Part shown: piece after piece, positions 26,352 through 39,300 of the stretch
Numbering within the stretch: position 1 is the first letter of the stretch
Layout: each line of letters begins with the position of its first letter
Assembly: GCA_905250885.1 (NCBI GenBank)
Contig: CAJNOQ010000012.1
Span: forward strand, 1 to 64,000
Source of the DNA: Didymodactylos carnosus
Taxonomy: Eukaryota; Rotifera; Eurotatoria; Philodinida; Philodinidae
DNA length: 64,000 nucleotides
Direction of reading: 5' to 3'
Made by a program: the position numbers and the translations under genes
The notes under the pieces: model-generated
The model's input: the letters and a program-made list of their open reading frames with translations, nothing else
Databases searched by the model: none
Told to the model about the DNA's origin: nothing

Positions 26352-26909
26352 GGTTTTCTCGAAAGAAGGAAAACGCAATAGTATAGTAGTAATAGTAAAG
26401 AAAAATAGATTGATGAATATTTGTTTGATGTTATTTGTAACTTAGCACTCTACAGTAAATATATAATATATACAACAATATTTTAAAGAGCTATTAACGA
26501 TGTACCTATATCTAAACTATAACAGAAAAACGTTTTGTAATCAAAGGTCAGATAAATGTCATTATTTTTTAACTAACTTCTTTTATTTATAAACGATAAT
26601 TTTGTTTTCTATTTTCTTATTTTAGATCTGCACAAAATTTTCAGATAATTATTTAATCATGAATGTATTAAAAACCTATTGAAACAGAAATTATCTATAT
26701 ATAGAAAATCTGTTTTAAATATTCTGTTTGAAACAATATAATTTCTTAAACTAGTTTTATATGCTGCGTTTATGTATGACAGCGTAAATTCTATTTTGTC
26801 ATTTTTCAATGTTATAATAAAAGTACAAAAACTTAAATATCAAATATTTTTAATTGATTATTATAATGTAAATAGGCAATCATCAATAAAATATAGGTTT
26901 GTGTTTTTG

Positions 26910-29900
26910 ATGGCCGATGCTGATAATCGTGTTATATTAAATGTTGGCGGTATTCGACATGAAACTTATAAAGCAACATTAAAAAAAATTCCTGCAACGA
27001 GATTATCACGTTTAACAGAAGCATTATCAAATTATGATCCAGTATTAAATGAATATTATTTTGATCGTCACCCTGGTGTATTTGCTCAAATTTTAAATTA
27101 TTATAGAACAGGAAAATTACATTATCCAACAGATGTTTGGTGTGTATATTTACTTGAAAACCATAATAAATAGTAATTAATATCTTTTTTCTGTTGTTGT
27201 TTTTCAGTGGACCTTTATTTGAAACAGAATTAGAATATTGGGGTTTAGATGCAAATCAAGTTGAACCTTGCTGTTGGATGACGTATACAACCCATAGGTA
27301 AGTGAAAAGATTAATACTTTATTAGATCACTTTGATTGATTAAAAAAAATAGTTTACATCATTTTTTTAATACTTATAAATTACTTCTCTCTATGTACTA
27401 TATTTTAATTGTTCAAGATTTTAGAAAAATACTTGTATTTTGAAAATTTTCTTTCTAAACTACATGTTGCGCTAAACTATCAAAAAAAAGTAAAGGGCGG
27501 CGTTCGGATGATGCGCTCTCTAGGTCTTGATTTCTTCCAATTTAAACAAATTTATTCTAATTTTTTTTTTCTTCTGTATTTTCTAGAGATACTCAAGATG
27601 TGTTATGCGTATTAGATCGATTAGATTTGGATGCGGAACCAATTAACGAAGAAGAAATTCCAAGAAAATTTGGTAAGTCATTTCATAAATGTAGAACAAA
27701 AATGCACATTTGCAAAAAGAAAAAGAAAAATTCACATTTTTTTATTATCAGTGTCACTTTTTTGTACCATACTTTCGTGTATCATACCAAATTGTAAGAA
27801 AATCTTTTGTCTTTTCTTTAAGGTTGGGATTTTGATTCAACAATTCGTCATAAAAATATGTCACTGCAAGAATATATGAAAACCTTACCATGGTTTAAAC
27901 GAATCCAGCCAAGAATATGGCAGTTATTTGAAGAACCCTATTCTTCTAGTGCTGCTAAGGTGGGTGATTTCTTTTTCTTAGCGCTTTTATTTGAAATTAT
28001 CTTCTGTTTTCATTCTAGGCTATTCAAGTTGTTAGTATATTTTTTATCCTAGTATCGATAATATCATTTTGTTTAAAAACACATCCGATGATGCGTGTGC
28101 CAACCATAACATTGCTTAATAATAATTTTACAAGTATAGTGCCAACTTATACTTTGTATAAAGAACGTACTGAAGCACACGAAGCTTTTACATACATCGA
28201 AATAGCTTGTAACGTTTGGTTTACATTTGAAATCATTACACGCTTTATCGTATCACCAAAAAAATTTGCCTTTATTAAATCGCCTGTAAATATTATTGAT
28301 TTCGTTGCCACATTATCGTTTTATACGGATATTCTATTGAATAAAGTTGTACCACCAAGTTTAACAAACACGGATTTATTTGAATTTTTCTCCATTACAC
28401 GCATATTTAGGCTATTTAAATTAACGAGACACTATGGTGGACTAAAAATTTTGATACATACATTTAAAGCATCAATGCGTGAATTAATGTTATTAATATT
28501 TTTTCTCGTTTTATTCATTGTTATATTTGCGTCACTCATCTATTATGCTGAACGTTTACAAAAAAATCCGGATAATGACTTTACATCAATACCAATTGGT
28601 TTATGGTGGAGTATTGTGACAATGACCACGGTGGGCTACGGTGATATGGTGCCGAAGACGTATGCTGGCATGCTTGTGGGTGGCCTCTGTGCTCTAACCG
28701 GTGTATTAACCATTGCACTACCAGTGCCTGTCATTGTAGCCAATTTTGCTATGTATTATTCACATACTCAAGCACGAAGTAAATTACCGAAAAAACGACG
28801 TCGAGTGCTACCAGTAGAACAGGTGCGACCGACAAGAATGCCACCGACCACTGGCGGTAGTAATGTAGGCAGTAAATTTGGTAGTGTGGCGGGAATGGGC
28901 TCATCTAATCCTCCTGGCCCTACAGGCGGTGGACCACGGAAAAACGCCATCAAACAACCGGGTGGTGGTGGGAATTTGGCTAATAAATTTGGAATGAATC
29001 CAGGTGAAAACAATATCATGAATAATAGAATTGGTAAGTAATAATCAATTTGCTTATCCTCTAGATAGAAAAAATGGAGTCACCTGTGCGTGTACCATCA
29101 ACAAGGATGGTATACACACACGCATATGGTTCGCACATTGAATATCTCTATTTTAGTTACAAATGCTTTCCAGTCATTTATGGAAGGTAGAGCAAACATA
29201 TCGTCAAATCTAATTTTGATCGATTCAAAGATGTGTGTGTTATACATCTGCTTGTACTCTTTGTAAATAGGTTATACATACGACAACAATTTCTCCTTCT
29301 TCTTTGTTTTCTGGCCAATTGTACTACTGATTATTTCTATTTTCTGTGTCGTTAATTCTCATAATGAAGTTTACAGCTTAGAATCACACGTCGATGAGTG
29401 TTATATCTATGAAAACCGATAATATATTATCGGCACAAAACGTTTTCGTTTATTCTAAAGAGAAAGAAAAAGAGGGTTTATTGCTTGCTGTTTTTTTCAA
29501 TTTGGTATTGGAATTTGTGTTATTAGCGCTTTGTTAGAAACAAAGTGGAATAACCAATTAATTTCGTGACGTAAATACAAAAAGAGAACTATGAATAGAC
29601 TAAGTGAATATTTTTATTTATCGCCTTTACTTTGCTAATTTGAACAAATACATGAAAAATAAATTATTCTGAACAGTGAAGGATAAGAAATTGCTTTATT
29701 ATTTTCTTACTATTAACTTGATAGTGTTAGCCAGAAAATTCACTGATTACACTTGTTGTACTACTCTGATAAGGGTCAGCATAGTTGAAGGTCGTATTAT
29801 AAACAAACTAATCATATAGTGAGAAAAGGTATCAGTACCTTTATCTAGTCTTCCTTTCTATGCATAAAAAATACATCTATCTAGTTAGAAGGTGGATTCA

Positions 29901-31500
29901 GGCATTAAATAACTGTATGGAAAATATTAGATATATATCCAAAGTTAGTTAAAGACAGTTTACCTCACCAAGTATGTTCATCAAGGTCCGTATTAGATAA
30001 TTAATCTCATAATTTGGACAGATAGAATTCTTCTGCATAACAGTAACCGATAAACTTTCTCCATTTTAATCAAAATTATTTTATGATTAGAATAAGCATA
30101 TTACATGTACTAAAAGTTCATGAGTCAAACTGCAGTGTTCTTTTTCTAGCTGATTATTTGAAAAATGTTGCTGCTGCTACTGCTTTTTCCGCAGAATTAC
30201 TTTCTGATCATGTCATTGTTGTTGCCATTCGGTTTTTCTTGCATAAAACAGGCCAAAATGTTATGTGTCCTATGAANATAAACTTTCTCCATTTTAATCA
30301 AAATTATTTTATGATTAGAATAAGCATATTACATGTACTAAAAGTTCATGAGTCAAACTGCAGTGTTCTTTTTCTAGCTGATTATTTGAAAAATGTTGCT
30401 GCTGCTACTGCTTTTTCCGCAGAATTACTTTCTGATCATGTCATTGTTGTTGCCATTCGGTTTTTCTTGCATAAAACAGGCCAAAATGTTATGTGTCCTA
30501 TGAACTGTTAGTTTATTGTATCTGATAGGCTCCTGCTGTTATATTACATCGCTGCTGTACCACTGCTCTCTTAAATTGCTCTCTCGAAACTAGCTTTGCT
30601 TAAAATCACAGAATATATGGATAGTTTCTTATATTCTGTTGAACCATTATACGAGAAAAATGTCTGATCTTAGACGACAATTTCCTGCAAAGTTCTGCAC
30701 CACTATTTCGAAAAATGAGAAACTCCTAGAAGTTCTAAATGAAGCCTTGTGAAAACTAATGAATTCCATTCATTTTTCATTTTTCTGGAGTTGAGAGACT
30801 TTGCATACTTCCTAGAAAGTTTCTGTTGTTAATTTACCGTTTTGTTCTATTAATATAAAAACAGTGATTTTCTGAAAAATTTTTTGAAGTTATTTCCCCA
30901 CTGACTGTTTGACCTAACCAAGGTCATTAACATTCCACTTAATAACTGAGAAATTTTCCTTTCGGAGATATGTCTAGAGATAAGATGCAGATCGCTAAGA
31001 TACCAGAACAGTCATTTTTATGTATCCACGTTTCTTAATTACTAGACCATCGATAATAGAATTTTTGAAATAACTCATATTCATTCTCTTACTTATTTCT
31101 AACTTTCAAATATCTTTCTAATGTTCAAAAATTTCTTTCCTTCCCATTTACTTCCAAAAACTGTTTGTATTCAACATGACATATTTTTCGAAATACAAGG
31201 AAGTTCGGCATGAAACGTGAAAGTTAATACTAATGAGCGAACGATAATATTCTGTGAAAACTTTAATTAAATTAAATTAAATTAATGAATATTCTCAGGC
31301 ATACGTCTTTTCCATACAATAAATCTTTCGGAAATTTTCTCAAACCAACAATGATCCAGCAGTTTTTGTTTCATAAAATATTTTGATTTTTTTTTTAAAT
31401 ATGATTAAAACTTATGCTTAATCGTATAGGCGATGAAGAAGAACGGACTCCAATGATACAACCCAGTCCCAAAATTAATCATCATACGGCCAAAGTTTAG
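26910..31500 (+). CDS. KCNC: Shaw-type (Kv3) voltage-gated potassium channel
   Basis: Six exons: 26910-27139, 27208-27297, 27587-27672, 27823-27959, 28019-29033 and 31430-31500, about 542 residues. The start [14 protein letters not shown] was chosen because the tetramerisation (T1) domain begins there; an earlier in-frame ATG at 26772 adds unlikely sequence. T1 (residues 5-110) carries the zinc motif H-x5-C-x20-CC of non-Shaker channels. S1-S6 follow, all but the start of S1 in the large exon. S4 reads [13 protein letters not shown], matching fly Shaw in lacking the outer two arginines of vertebrate Kv3. The selectivity filter TMTTVGYGD and the S6 gate PVPVIVANF are intact, and [17 protein letters not shown] follows as in Shaw. 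The tail is Gly/Pro-rich. The pore passes K+ across the plasma membrane of excitable cells. A second last exon exists downstream. Confidence 0.95.
30050..30504. repeat. tandem 227-bp duplication joined by one N
   Basis: Positions 30050-30276 and 30278-30504 appear identical base for base and are separated by a single undetermined base at 30277. An exact duplication with an N at the join is what scaffolding software leaves when two contig ends overlap but are not merged. It lies in the last long intron of the potassium channel, so no coding exon is affected. The 142-codon frame crossing it is an artefact. Confidence 0.9.
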
Positions 31501-32381
31501 CTTTCTGGGTAAGAGGTAACCAATGCCAACTATAGGTGATGGTTTTATTTCTCGTATGGCATGTATACTATTTAAGAGAATAGAAATTATATTTTTATTA
31601 CTCTTGTAGATATATATTTAACTTCTTACACAGTGGTGATAAATGAGTGCACGCTTAATTACTCTTTTCTTCTTTTTTTTTTTAATAATCCTATTTAATA
31701 ATTAGTTTTAAGGGGAAAGGGGAGGTTATTTATTCTATCTTTTAACCATTTATTTTGCATTTCGTGTTTTATTTATTCTTTCTTTAGAAGATCACCCACT
31801 ATGACGTAAGTTTAGTTAGTTAATTGGGAATAAGGAACCGTGTTTCATGTATATGTAGAGCTTTTACAGATACCTGTAAACTATCAATAGTCTAGAAAAG
31901 ATAATCTTTCCCCTTTCCATTTACTTTATTTTTGACATATCTTATAGATTTGCATGAATATTGTATGACTTTCCATGTACTAGCTTAGCTTGCATGTATA
32001 TAGTATTTGTTGTTTGTCATTTATAGGAAAATTTAGCTTTGATTGTTAAAATTTTTAATTGTTCATTGTTTTATGTGTTCTTTTATGGCAAGTAAATGTT
32101 TATTATGAGCTCATTAAATTACTTCAATCAAAAAAATATTTGAGAAAACTTTTATATAAGAAAGTAGAAGAAAAATAATTATGAAATATTTCTGTTTGAT
32201 AAATTTTGTTCTCATGTTTATAACGGTAGAATTTCAATGCGAATGACTTTTTTTCCAAGAATTTTATCTAGAATCAATTATCGTAAATTGTTACAAATAC
32301 AACATATTCTGAGAAATAATTGATTATCTCTTCCGTGTCATCGGAAGATAAGGTCTAATTACGCATTTTCTCTTCATTTAG

Positions 32382-32515
32382 AGGAAATAGAAATGAAAGT
32401 TGAAAGTATTAATACATCGCCAACAAATAATAGTACAAGTACAATTGATACTGCAAATCGAGCAGCATCACGATTACATTCATCTCGTACAATGCTGACT
32501 GAAGTTGTGGCATGA
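32382..32515 (+). CDS. KCNC: alternative last coding exon of the Shaw-type channel
   Basis: A pyrimidine-rich acceptor ends at 32381. The frame, entered in phase 1 as the donor at 29033 requires, stays open for 44 codons and stops at 32513-32515. It encodes a Ser/Thr-rich tail beginning EEIEMKVES and ending TMLTEVVA. Spliced directly from 29033 it would give a channel of about 563 residues in place of the 542-residue form ending HHTAKV. It cannot be used together with exon 6, which ends in a stop, so the two are mutually exclusive. Alternative C-termini are well known in vertebrate Kv3 channels, where they steer trafficking and partners; the same role here is inferred. Confidence 0.7.
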
Positions 32516-33302
32516 AAAATGAATGTGTGATGTGATTGTGTAACAATGAAAATGGTGTATAGCAATTTCTTTCAAACAATGATTTAAGACAGATTTGCTG
32601 ATATTTTCAAAATTATATAAATATCAATATAATTAGTAATGTCATCCATTCATCTGTGTCGTACGCAGTATAATTCTCAATAATATAATGTACAAAAAGT
32701 TTATGAATGCCGTCCGTTCTCTATTTGTTTTCTTTCTAACGTGTGTATATATATATTTTTTTTTCTCTTTGTGCAAGCAGTCTATGTGATTTTTCGTTGT
32801 ACTTTGAATGAACAAAAAACAGTGATAAACACATGTTCGTACTATATAAATAGGAAAAAAAATTCAATTTTCGAAAAAAAAAAAAAATAGATTTTTGAAC
32901 GGAGGAGAAGAAGAAGAAGAAAATGAAAGATTTCCCCAAGGAAATATGTTGTATTGTAAGAAGAAAAAAAAAAAAAGAGAAAATGAAAGTGTAATAGAAA
33001 TGGAAAACAATTCGATTATGGAAAATTTGTGTCGCGTATCACATAAATAATTATGCAATCAGGTTTGAGTATAAATTATGAAACTTATTGATCTAAATAT
33101 GTTCTGATCATTACTCATTTTTAATATCTAAAAGAAAAGTTTGTGTCTCATATTTTCTAGAAAATAGTATAGAAAATTAGCAGATTAACAATAAAATGTT
33201 TTTTTCTCTTTTTTTTTCTTTTTTTTTTTTATAAAAAATTTAAATAATAAAGATAAAAAACATGCTTAGAACATATGTACACTAAAAATTCTTATACACA
33301 CT
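32516..33302. other. convergent 3' intergenic spacer
   Basis: About 790 bp between the end of the potassium channel and the stop of the next gene on the minus strand. Rich in poly-A and poly-T. It should hold both 3' UTRs and polyadenylation sites. The minus-strand frames at 32736-33058 are homopolymer-driven. Confidence 0.6.
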
Positions 33303-36300
33303 CTAGAGACGCAACTGTTTACCCATACTATTATCGATCCGTTGGATATATTCATCACACCATTTTCGTAGTGATATCTATAATATAATGAAAAATTGAT
33401 AAATCATTTTAATTTTACTCGAATAGAATAACATTACCTCACACATTTGAATAATCGATTTTATTTCAGAATTTTGTACAATATGTTCAATGACTGTATC
33501 ATTGAATAATGAGAATTGCCATTCATGTGGTAATGGCTAAAAATCAATTATTATATATATAGACAAGAAATTTATATATAAATAATTATATATTTACTAA
33601 AATATTTCCAGATTGTACGCAAACACGACGTCCAATATATAAAATGAGTGTAGCTAATATTTTTAAACTTGCTTGTTGAGATGAAGATATTTCACCTAAC
33701 ATTAAACGATATTTGATTGGTTTGCAAAGTAGCTTAAAAATAAATCTTATTTTTTTAGTTTTATGTATGTTTATTTAAAGTCTCATATTTACTTACTGTT
33801 GTAACTAGTGCACGAAAGATAAATACGCCTATTAATAATAGTGTTGCACGCTGTTTCGTAACATTTACTGTTTTTTCATTTGAATCGTTAAATTCTAATT
33901 GTTTCTAGAGAAAATATATATATATCGACAAGATAAAATAGATACAAAAAAAAATAATAATAAAATTCGTACACGTTCACATTGCCAAAAATATTTATCA
34001 GGAAAATGATTTCCATCTTGAATAAGAGCTGAAATAGCTGAATATTGACTGGAACCTAATACACCATCACGTGGCTAAAATGAGAGATAAATACATAAAT
34101 CTTTTGTTTGTTTTTTTTAAATTAATTAAACTTTGTATTTACCATAAAATCAACAATTTTTGATATAACATTTTTTAATGCTTCACAAATCAATTTAATT
34201 GCTTCATCATATTTTGTTGATGATGTTGTTAATGCTTCATATAATGGACTATGAATACTTTTCAATAATGCAACATAGATTGGACCGTCCGGCTAGCAAA
34301 TAAAAATAATTTAAATATTGAACTATTAATCTTTTCCAATATCAATTCATTTTTACCTCGAGATAAACTCGATGTAATGCAACAATTATTTCTTGTAAAC
34401 GAATTTTTAATATTGAAGCACTGTAAGATTCTCTTGGAGGATTCTAAATTATCATAGATATTTAAATAATATTTATAAAAACCAGTTTGAAATAAACCTA
34501 ACCTTACGACTTATTGCTGCATAATGTTTCAAACATGATATAAAATAAATATCGATAGCCACTTCTTTAAATCCAAGTTTTTTGTAAAGTGTATGTGAAT
34601 GACTCCCATATAAAAAAAATAAAAACGAAAAAAATATTAGTCAACCATGTAATAGTAGTTAGAGTATATTTACCATGTTCAGGAGTAGTTACATCAGTTA
34701 TTTTGAGTTTATCTGATTTTACTGATCGATTTGATGGTGGTCGAACTGTGTCGAACGTTGTAAGAAATGAGATAACTAAAATAATTTGAAAATAATTTAA
34801 ATATCACTTTTTAACTATATTGAACTGACTTTGTGTCCGATTTCCACTTTTTAATCGATCAACAGCCAATTCAACAGAATTATCTGATCCTAAAATTTAA
34901 AATATATTTTAAAAATAATCTAAATTTTTTAAAATTCTATGCAATTTACCTGTATATGATAAAGGACGATTTAGTTTTTCTTTATGTTCATTTGAATTAG
35001 GTTTATTCGGTTCTAGAAAAAATAAAATTATAAAAAAAAATCTTCTAATATTGTTTAATAAACGAAACCAAAAATAAACAATCTATTAACAGTATTTGTT
35101 TAAAATAATAACGAAATCTTTAAAGTATTTTTTCACAGATGCATAAAAATGAATGAGTATGATGACAAGACACATTTGTCAAATTTTTTGTTATTTTACG
35201 TGAGTTTTTTACAATTTTAAAAAAAAACTAATTATTTTTTTTAAAACTTTTATTTTATTGTCCATCACCTTTTTCTTTTTCTGATCTTGATGTCAAAAAT
35301 ATATCACTTGGTAAACGAATTGTATGTTCAGCATTTTCCGGTAAACTCAACGGTAATATTCTTGTCTTGGCGGATTGTTTTATTATTGGCTCATGGTCGC
35401 TAGATAGAAAATTAGAGACAATTTACTTATATACCATAAAAATAACTCAACAAAATAGTTGATAATTAGTTATTACTGTTCATTTGATATTATTGGTGGT
35501 AATTTACTGTAGGACAATTGAGGATTAATGAATCTATTAAACGTCTACATAAAAAAGAAAGAAATAAATGAAAAAAATCTGTATTAATTGAACAGATTCG
35601 ATAATATACATTATCAGATTCTGATGTAAGTCGATTGTACATATCGATTCGAGATTTTAATACTTCTTTTAAATTTGGATTATTTTTGATAAAATCTAAT
35701 TATGATGAAAAATAAAACGATGTATTCAATAGTCTTTAATTTTACATTTTACATTTTCAGAACTAACCTCTTTCTAGAAGACTTATCGGTGTTCCAGATG
35801 TAAAGAAAAAATCACTGTCATGCGATAAACGTCTGGTATCTTGAAGATACGGATAATCTATTTTCTCTCGTGATGTTCGTTTCATATCTTAAACAAAATT
35901 TTAAAAAGAAAAATATAAAAAACTCAAATCAAAACATCATAGACATTTTGAAAGATTTAAGAGTTAAATGCTGTATCTCAGTTCTAAACATATAATTTTA
36001 GATAAAATTTGAATTTAGATCAGATTGAACTTGATGAGTGATTAAAAATGATATATTTCTAAGTTTAATATGTTATCAATTGTAATATTGACGTTTTATT
36101 CTACTAGGACTAAATTGTTATATCTATTCCAACATCAAAGTAAAAAATTCTCATGTCATATTATCCGAAGATAATGGTTTTTTCTATTGCTTGAAAGATA
36201 TGGGATATTTTAAAATGAAAATTGTTGTTGATCTTATGTCATTGTCCGATCAACAGAAAAAGACACTCTCTATTGTTTATTCGATCAATGCTCGTAAAAT

Positions 36301-39300
36301 CGAATGAAGAATGATAAAATAATGATATTTGTCAAGTAGATTTGAAGAAATATGAATGTATTTATTTAATATGCTGTTGTATTGTTTATGAAAATGATTT
36401 TTTTTTTTCGAAGAATGAATGTTAGTCTTCGTTTTCTTATTTGAGTGTCAAATGTAGAAGAAAAAAAATCAAGGATTCTTTTATCGTTTTCAATTGTTTG
36501 ACTATTTCAACATAAAGTTTTAAAGACGACTAGAGAAGACTTAAATTTAAATATAGGATGACAAAATATTGCATAAAAGTCCAATCTAGTCTCTCACATA
36601 TGCTTACCACTATACGAATTACTATGATTTATTCGAGAATATTGTTGTCTGCCAACTGCTTTCTAAAAAATTACTAATACATCTAAATATTACTAATCAG
36701 CGAGAAGATAATTTCTAGTTTAGAAATTATTTCGATCACAAAACATAATATTTTTAATGATTATTTTCATAATATAATACTTGCATCGAATTTTTTGTAT
36801 GCTAAATGACGTCTAGCCATCGAATCTATTATATCATCTATATCCGATGTTAAAAATTGTTGTTGATCTACAATAATAAAATGAAGAAAAGTTTACCATT
36901 TATCTAACTAAGGAATATTTTACCCATTGTAATTAAATTATTATAATTAGAGAAATTTGGTAATGTCATTGATGGATTTGGATGTTGTGATCGTTCATTC
37001 ATCAATGAATCCTTTTAAATTTAATTATAAACTATCTATGAATATGTGACGAAAGAAAATTACTTAATTTTAAATGAACTTACACGTATTCGACGTATTT
37101 CAAATTCTTCAAGATTCGAATGATTTCCAATAAATTCATCATTCTGAGCGAAACGATCTAAAACGAATAAAAAAAAAAAATGTTGTGATCATAAATTCAG
37201 AGATAGTTTTGACACTCTGTGCACTATATTAATCACTGTCGAGATGTAGATAAAAAAGCTTGAATCAGACACAGTTTATTGTCTTAGCTCATGAAACGAT
37301 GAAATAGAATAGATAATAAATGGATAATATAGTTTTTGACTGTCGATGGGCTTTCAAGAGCTGCCGTTGTCGTGTTTAGTCTCCCAGAGCGAACTCATAC
37401 GGTTATAAACGATACACGATCAAATACAATCGTTTACGATTTTATTACGACTGTAAACTGAACGTAACTAGACGTATACGACAGTCGCTTTTATTGTCCT
37501 AGTTTGATACTTCCAGTTAGGAAAAATATGCGTTACGTTAGAATTTTTTCTTTGATAAAGAGTGGACATCTTAGATTAATTTTCTATCGAGGACAATAAC
37601 TTCATTTTTGGTTTTTAGCAACGTTCAGGTTCAACATACGTGTTCTCATCAAATATTCATTGGCACTTCGTCGTTGATGGTCTAATTCCTACACAAATTA
37701 ATTACAATGAAACGTAGATATTTTTGCATAAAACATATTCCAATTTTAAAGTTTCAGTTACCGAATTGATTAGACGCAATCGAAGTTTGTGAATATGATC
37801 TTCAATATTTGCTTCCATCGGTGGTGGAAGAAACTAAATATAAAAGAAGAAATTAAAGAAGTAACCATCAGATGAGCTTAATGCTAAATGGCACTATGAC
37901 AAGAAATTTGGTTAACGAAAAACGTTACAAGTTCGTCTTTTCGCAGCTCACTGTCAGTTAGAGAAGAAGTTTCATTATAATTATTATCTGTGTTATTGCT
38001 GCAGCACTAAAAATATTTTTATCAAAAATCACAAAAATACAAGTATTCAATTTCGCCTTTTAAAGTGGCATCGTATATTATTATTATGCATACAAAAAAA
38101 GAAAAAAAAACTAAATTTGATCCATCAAACTGACGTTTTATGTTCTCAGACAGAACGAGAAATAAAATCTTATTTCTGAAATAATTTCAAAATGTCAATT
38201 TGTAATAAAACATGTGCAAAAATTTTAAAAATCACTCAATGCGAATGAAATGAGCAGCCAAGATTTGATAAAAACCTCAACCTAATGCTTTCAACTTAAA
38301 ACTCAATAAAAACGATGGCAGAGTCAAAAGTGGTGGATTATTCACAATTCCAAATTAGAAGAAATACGTACTGATACTTCGAAGGGAAATCTGGCATATA
38401 CAGGTAGTCGACTGCTAACTGGTGGTAGTTCATCATCATCATCATCATATTGTATCACTATCGATTCTTCCATCTAAAAATTAGTTCAATGTTGAATATT
38501 GATTTAACTTTAGGGGTAGAACAAAGATGAAGAACGATTTAATACCCGTATAAATTATTGGTTCTCTTCAACATCGTCGAGAATATGAATGAAAAGTTGT
38601 TTGGAGTATGCTTTATTATATGTGTGAAGTAGCCTTTTTAGCTTTCTCTTTGAACATAACGCTGAAGCACGTTGGCGGTCCTTGAACGTGAACACGAATG
38701 TTCTGGTGAACACTAACTTTATTTTATATGAATGGTGTTGATCTTGAGTGGAATGAATAGTATTGCAAAACGTTATATAGCAATTTCACCTAGTAGTATA
38801 CCAAGTGAAACAGCTTTCTCCATTGCCAGTTATATTTAGTGAAAAATCAACGCTCGTGTGTCCCAAATGAGTTACGATAACAAAGGAAAACGTATATAAT
38901 TACTGTAATGGTTTGGACCAAGGAACTTCTGTTCCAGTGCCGGAAAAACTAGTCTGCACTGTAAAAAATAAAGTGCTACAAAAAGTGTTTTTTTATGAAA
39001 ACTGTTTTACTATAAAGTGCATGGTTAAACATAGCCCTTTCAGGTATAGAGAAAATAAATCACTTTTGATCTGCTGTAAACTAGAACACTTCGTGAAAAA
39101 ATGCGCTTTCAAAGTGATTGCAAAAAGAGCATTTTTAAAAATGTATAGTATAAAGATGCTTTTGAAGTGACTCAAGAGAAAACACTGTGCCAAACAGTGT
39201 AACATTAAGCAGTTTTTTGAAAAGCCACTTTTTAAAGTCATGTTGACAAGTCATTCACCTCTTTTATTTTGCTATTACTACTAGTGTATATGTAACGCTG

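Larger units (their letters stand above)
20208..26909. other. long gene-free stretch upstream of potassium channel
   Basis: About 6.7 kb, AT-rich, with many homopolymer runs. No supported gene: frames such as 21396-21650 and 24425-24649 are built from Phe/Lys/Ser runs. It holds the divergent promoter regions of the Arf-like gene and the potassium channel. Named contents are a GA run near 21498-21520, a hairpin at 24844-24926 and a TC microsatellite at 26310-26351. An upstream AG near 26896 could be the acceptor of a 5' UTR intron for the channel. Confidence 0.6.

Noticed and set aside
28768-29019. Pro/Leu/Gly-rich minus-strand frame
   Set aside because: Shadow of the Gly/Pro-rich C-terminal region of the potassium channel.
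30083-30511. 142-codon frame crossing the N
   Set aside because: It reads through an exact duplicated segment and an undetermined base; product of the assembly join.
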